Shown here: positions 29,653-32,256 of the stretch, in pieces | Layout of the letters: each line of letters opens with the position of its first letter | Numbering within the stretch: position 1 is the stretch's first letter | Source: an uncultured Rhodospirillales bacterium | GTDB taxonomy: Bacteria > Pseudomonadota > Alphaproteobacteria > Acetobacterales > Acetobacteraceae | NCBI GenBank assembly: GCA_903881515.1 | Contig: CAIRTN010000341.1 | Coordinates: 1-32,256, forward strand | DNA: 32,256 nucleotides | Direction: 5' to 3' | Position numbers and translations under genes: made by a program | Notes under the pieces: generated by a model | Told to the model about the DNA's origin: nothing | What the model saw: only the letters and a program-made list of their open reading frames with translations | Databases searched by the model: none

Positions 29653-31670
29653 TCGGCGGCTCCGGGAAAGTGGCAGGCAACGCTTGAGGGCAGTCCCGGG
29701 TAGGACGCGAAGACAGGTGCCTCGGCGGCGCAGCGAGCGGTGGCGCGGAAGCAGCGGGGGTGGAAGGTGCAGCCGGTAGGCGGCCTTGCCGGGCTGGGTA
29801 TCTCGCCGCGCAGCACGATCCGGCGGCGAGCATTACGCAAGGCGGGGTCTGGCAGCGGGACGGCAGAGAGCAGTGACTGGGTGTAGGGATGGACTGGCGT
29901 CGCATAGAGCGCATCGCGCGTGCTCTCCTCCACGATGCGGCCAAGATACATGACCGCGACACGATCGCAGATGTGCCGCACCACCGAGAGGTCGTGCGCG
30001 ACGAATAGATAGGCGAGACCCAACTCGCGTTGCAGATCCTGCAGTAGATTGACGATCTGGGCCTGGATCGAGACATCCAGCGCCGCGACGGGTTCGTCGA
30101 GAATCAGCAGGCGGGGCTGCAAGGCGAGGGCGCGGGCGATGCCGATGCGCTGTTTCTGGCCGCCGGAGAACTGCCGAGGCAGGCGCCCCATCATCGCTGC
30201 TGATAGCCCCACTTTCTCGAACAAACCGCCAATATAGATGTCGCCGCCCATCTGGTCGTAGAGCCCGTGGATCCTCAGCGGCTCGGCGACGATCTCGCCG
30301 GCAGTGCGGATCGGGTTAAGCGAGGCGAACGGGTCTTGAAAGACGTATTGCATCTGCCGGCGAATGCGGCGGAGTTCGCTGCGCGGCAACCCGGTGATGT
30401 CCTCGCCATCGAAGCGGATGCGCCCGCCGCTTGCCGGCAGTAGGCCCATGATGGCGCGTCCGGTGGTGGTCTTGCCGCAGCCTGATTCGCCCACCAGACC
30501 GACGGTCTCGCCCGCGTGCACGGTAAGATTCACCCCATCCACCGCGCGGACCCATCCAATGCGCCGGCGCAGCAGGCGGCTGCGGATCGGAAAATGGACG
30601 CGGAGGTCCTCGATTTCCAGCAGCGGCGCCCCTCGCGCGCCACGAGCCTCGGAGGCAATGCGGGCGGGTAACGTCGCGGCTTCGGATTGCGGGAAGTGGC
30701 AGGCGACGGAGGCGCCCGGCGCGATGTCGCGCAGCACAGGTTCAGTCTGGCATTCAGGCCGTTCTCGGCCAATGGCGCAGCGGGGATGAAAGGCACAGCC
30801 GGAGGGCAGGCGGGAAGCGATGGGGGGCTGGCCGTCAATCGGCTGCAAACGCTCGGCGACGGTGTCGAGGCGCGGCAGGCTGCGCAGCAGGCCTGATGTG
30901 TAGGGGTGGCGCGGGGTGCGGAAGATCGCGTCGACCGTCCCAGTTTCGACGATCCGTCCGGCATACATTACCGCGACCCTGTCGGCGACTTCGGCGACGA
31001 CGCCGAGGTCATGCGTGATCAGGATCACCGCTGCCCCGGTCTCCGCCCGGCGCCGGGCAAGCACGGCAAGCACCTGGGCTTGGACGGTGACGTCAAGCGC
31101 GGTGGTGGGTTCGTCAGCGATGATCAGCTTTTTGTGTCCGGCCATCGCCATGGCGATCACCGCGCGTTGGCGCATGCCGCCGGAGAACTGGTGTGGGAAT
31201 TGGCCGATGCGGGCGGCTGGGTCGGGGATATCGACCTCGCGCAGCAGTGCTTCTGCCTGAGCGTCGGCGGCCTCGGCGCTGATCAGGCGGTGGGCGACCT
31301 GGCCCTCGGTCACTTGGCGGCCGATGGTCAGAACGGGATTAAGCGTCGTCGTCGGGTCCTGGAATATCATGCCAACATCGACGCCGCGCATGTGGCGCAG
31401 GTCCTCGGGATTGGCGGTGGTGATTTCCAGTCCCGCGAAGCGCACGCTGCCGCTTACGTTGGCCGAGGCATCGAGCAAGCCACTGATGGCAAGTGCGGTG
31501 ACGCTCTTGCCGGAGCCGGACTCGCCAACAATGCCCAGTACCTCGCCGGGAAATACGTCAAAATCGATACCGCGGACGACGCGCCCGGCGCCGAAGCTGA
31601 CGGCAAGGTCCCGCACCGACAAAACCGGTGCGTCCGGCGGCGCGGCGCCGCCGGACGATGTCGGACTCAT
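29649..31670 (-). CDS. Fused dual ABC ATPase (DppD-DppF type) of the peptide transporter
   Basis: The 673-residue protein contains two complete nucleotide-binding domains, like GsiA. Domain 1 has Walker A GESGSGKS (49-56), signature FSGGMRQR (162-169) and Walker B LIIADEP. Domain 2 has Walker A GESGCGKTT (394-402), signature FSGGQKQR (501-508) and Walker B LLILDEP. Each domain ends with the oligopeptide-transporter tail holding four cysteines (C292, C298, C307, C324, and C634, C640, C647, C666), a pattern linked to iron-sulfur clusters in some DppD/OppD proteins. The ATG at 31670 lies 4 bases after the stop of the truncated binding-protein gene; the longer frame would run back into it. Confidence 0.93.
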   Translation of the reverse strand: MSPTSSGGAAPPDAPVLSVRDLAVSFGAGRVVRGIDFDVFPGEVLGIVGESGSGKSVTALAISGLLDASANVSGSVRFAGLEITTANPEDLRHMRGVDVGMIFQDPTTTLNPVLTIGRQVTEGQVAHRLISAEAADAQAEALLREVDIPDPAARIGQFPHQFSGGMRQRAVIAMAMAGHKKLIIADEPTTALDVTVQAQVLAVLARRRAETGAAVILITHDLGVVAEVADRVAVMYAGRIVETGTVDAIFRTPRHPYTSGLLRSLPRLDTVAERLQPIDGQPPIASRLPSGCAFHPRCAIGRERPECQTEPVLRDIAPGASVACHFPQSEAATLPARIASEARGARGAPLLEIEDLRVHFPIRSRLLRRRIGWVRAVDGVNLTVHAGETVGLVGESGCGKTTTGRAIMGLLPASGGRIRFDGEDITGLPRSELRRIRRQMQYVFQDPFASLNPIRTAGEIVAEPLRIHGLYDQMGGDIYIGGLFEKVGLSAAMMGRLPRQFSGGQKQRIGIARALALQPRLLILDEPVAALDVSIQAQIVNLLQDLQRELGLAYLFVAHDLSVVRHICDRVAVMYLGRIVEESTRDALYATPVHPYTQSLLSAVPLPDPALRNARRRIVLRGEIPSPARPPTGCTFHPRCFRATARCAAEAPVFASYPGLPSSVACHFPGAAE

Positions 31671-31674
31671 CGGA

Positions 31675-32117
31675 TCAGGGCTTGAAGCCCACTGTCCGCA
31701 GCACCAGCAGATTGTCGATATCTGGCGTGAAGCCGGCGACATTCTTTGCTGCCACGATCAGGAACACATCGTAAGTATTGGTCGGAATTCCAAAAGAAGC
31801 TTCCACCAGCGCCTTGTTCAGCCCGTCATAAGCGGCCTTCACCGGAGCGCCAGACCCCAGCGTGGTGTTGACCTTCTCAATCGCGGCGACATAGCCCGGA
31901 TGCGGGTGCGGATCGCCCAGCACCGGGTTCTTTACGGTGCGATAGATGCTGTTGGTCGCCACACGGCTCGGGAATTTCTGCACATTGCCGACACCGCCGA
32001 ACACCGCAGCGAACTTGCCGCCCAGCAGGGCATCGACGAATTCGGTGCCGCCCTTCAGGTCCAGGTCGATCTTGATACCAACCTTGGTCAGCGTGCTCTG
32101 TACCACTTGGCTGATGC
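31675..32117 (-). pseudogene. Substrate-binding protein gene of the peptide ABC operon, cut by an IS66-type insertion
   Basis: Only the C-terminal 146 or so codons of a family-5 binding protein remain, from ISQVVQSTLTKVGIKIDL to the stop at 31677-31675. Reading upstream, the frame passes the junction at 32117/32118 and meets TAA in the incoming DNA. A signal peptide and the first two thirds are therefore missing from this side. KFPSRVATNSIYRT and GFTPDIDNLL resemble the end regions of DppA-like receptors. The remainder sits 4 bp before the fused ATPase, so it was the first gene of the transporter operon. The N-terminal part may survive beyond the element, outside the window. Confidence 0.8.
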
Positions 32118-32136
32118 GTAATTACCCACCCCCTTG

Positions 32137-32164
32137 CCATGGACTCCAATCTCTGAATCCATGG
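32137..32164 (+). repeat. Short inverted repeat just before the transposase start
   Basis: CCATGGA (32137-32143) and TCCATGG (32158-32164) are exact inverse arms around a 14-base loop, ending 3 bases before the transposase ATG. Such hairpins near element ends can block translation from outside transcripts, as in IS10; whether this one does is unknown. Confidence 0.4.
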
Positions 32165-32167
32165 GGC

Positions 32168-32256
32168 ATGGATCGCATTGATTTGCAGCGCCTGAGCCGG
32201 GAAGAACTGATCGAGCTTGTGCTCGCGCTTCAGGGTCCCGCTAAAACGTCGCGCAC
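32168..32256 (+). CDS. IS66-family transposase, N-terminal fragment
   Basis: The frame starts at the ATG 32168 and is open to the window end (29 codons). It reads MDRIDLQRLSREELIELVLA, then LQGPAKTSR. The LSREELIELVLALQ helix is the usual N terminus of IS66-type transposases, normally followed by an SSKPPS stretch that would lie just outside. The short length limits certainty. Confidence 0.65.
   Translation, partial: MDRIDLQRLSREELIELVLALQGPAKTSR

Larger units (their letters stand above)
32118..32256 (+). mobile_element. IS66-family insertion sequence, one end (continues past the window)
   Basis: The interruption begins with GTAATTACCC at 32118. IS66-family ends start with GTAA, and this fits. 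The rest of the element, the other terminal repeat and the expected 8 bp target duplication are outside the window. Just 50 bases from the end a transposase frame opens, as in single-gene (ISBst12-like) IS66 members. Confidence 0.65.

Overview
This 32 kb window is a very GC-rich, densely packed chromosomal segment. It probably comes from an alphaproteobacterium of the Acetobacteraceae/Rhodospirillales type. That placement is inferred from the gatCAB operon, the many Bug/Tct, LLM-oxidoreductase, HyuAB and peptide ABC genes, and AT-rich hairpins set in GC-rich DNA; no rRNA is present to confirm it. Genes are tightly packed: seven same-strand junctions overlap by ATGA or GTGA and three convergent pairs overlap at their stop codons.

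Left part (1-4842): the start of an acyl-CoA synthetase and an SCP2-like thiolase run leftward. Divergently, an LLM flavin oxidoreductase, a D-2-hydroxyacid dehydrogenase and an SGNH-type protein form a translationally coupled operon. Positions 4843-5338 are a non-coding patch full of palindromes, including a long imperfect inverted repeat and a 183 bp MITE-like unit with 16 bp terminal inverted repeats.

Middle (5339-17000): a PfkB kinase and an orphan family-5 solute-binding protein run leftward; a secreted GlcG/HbpS protein runs rightward. Next come hyuA-hyuB (leftward), ruvX (leftward), and the housekeeping gatC-gatA-gatB operon followed by a GST gene and tRNA-Ser(GCU).

Right part (17008-32256): this is accessory catabolism. 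It holds an HpcH/HpaI-like aldolase homologue divergent from a DAO-type FAD oxidoreductase. A leftward operon encodes an NtaA-type FMN monooxygenase, a PaaK-like adenylate-forming enzyme and an NfsA/Frp-type flavin reductase/nitroreductase. An IclR regulator lies next, then a rightward operon tctC-racemase-tctB-tctA for carboxylate uptake. Both operons appear to share one promoter architecture: a GTCCA-N5-TGGA(C/T) palindrome, then 8 bp, a -35 box, 18 bp, and a TAG(A/T)TT -10 box. I read this as an IclR-controlled uptake-and-oxidation regulon for an unknown carboxylated substrate, and it is the best candidate here for an undescribed system.

The right edge holds a peptide-type ABC transporter operon. 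Its first gene, for the solute-binding protein, has been cut by an IS66-family element whose end and transposase start are visible before the window stops.
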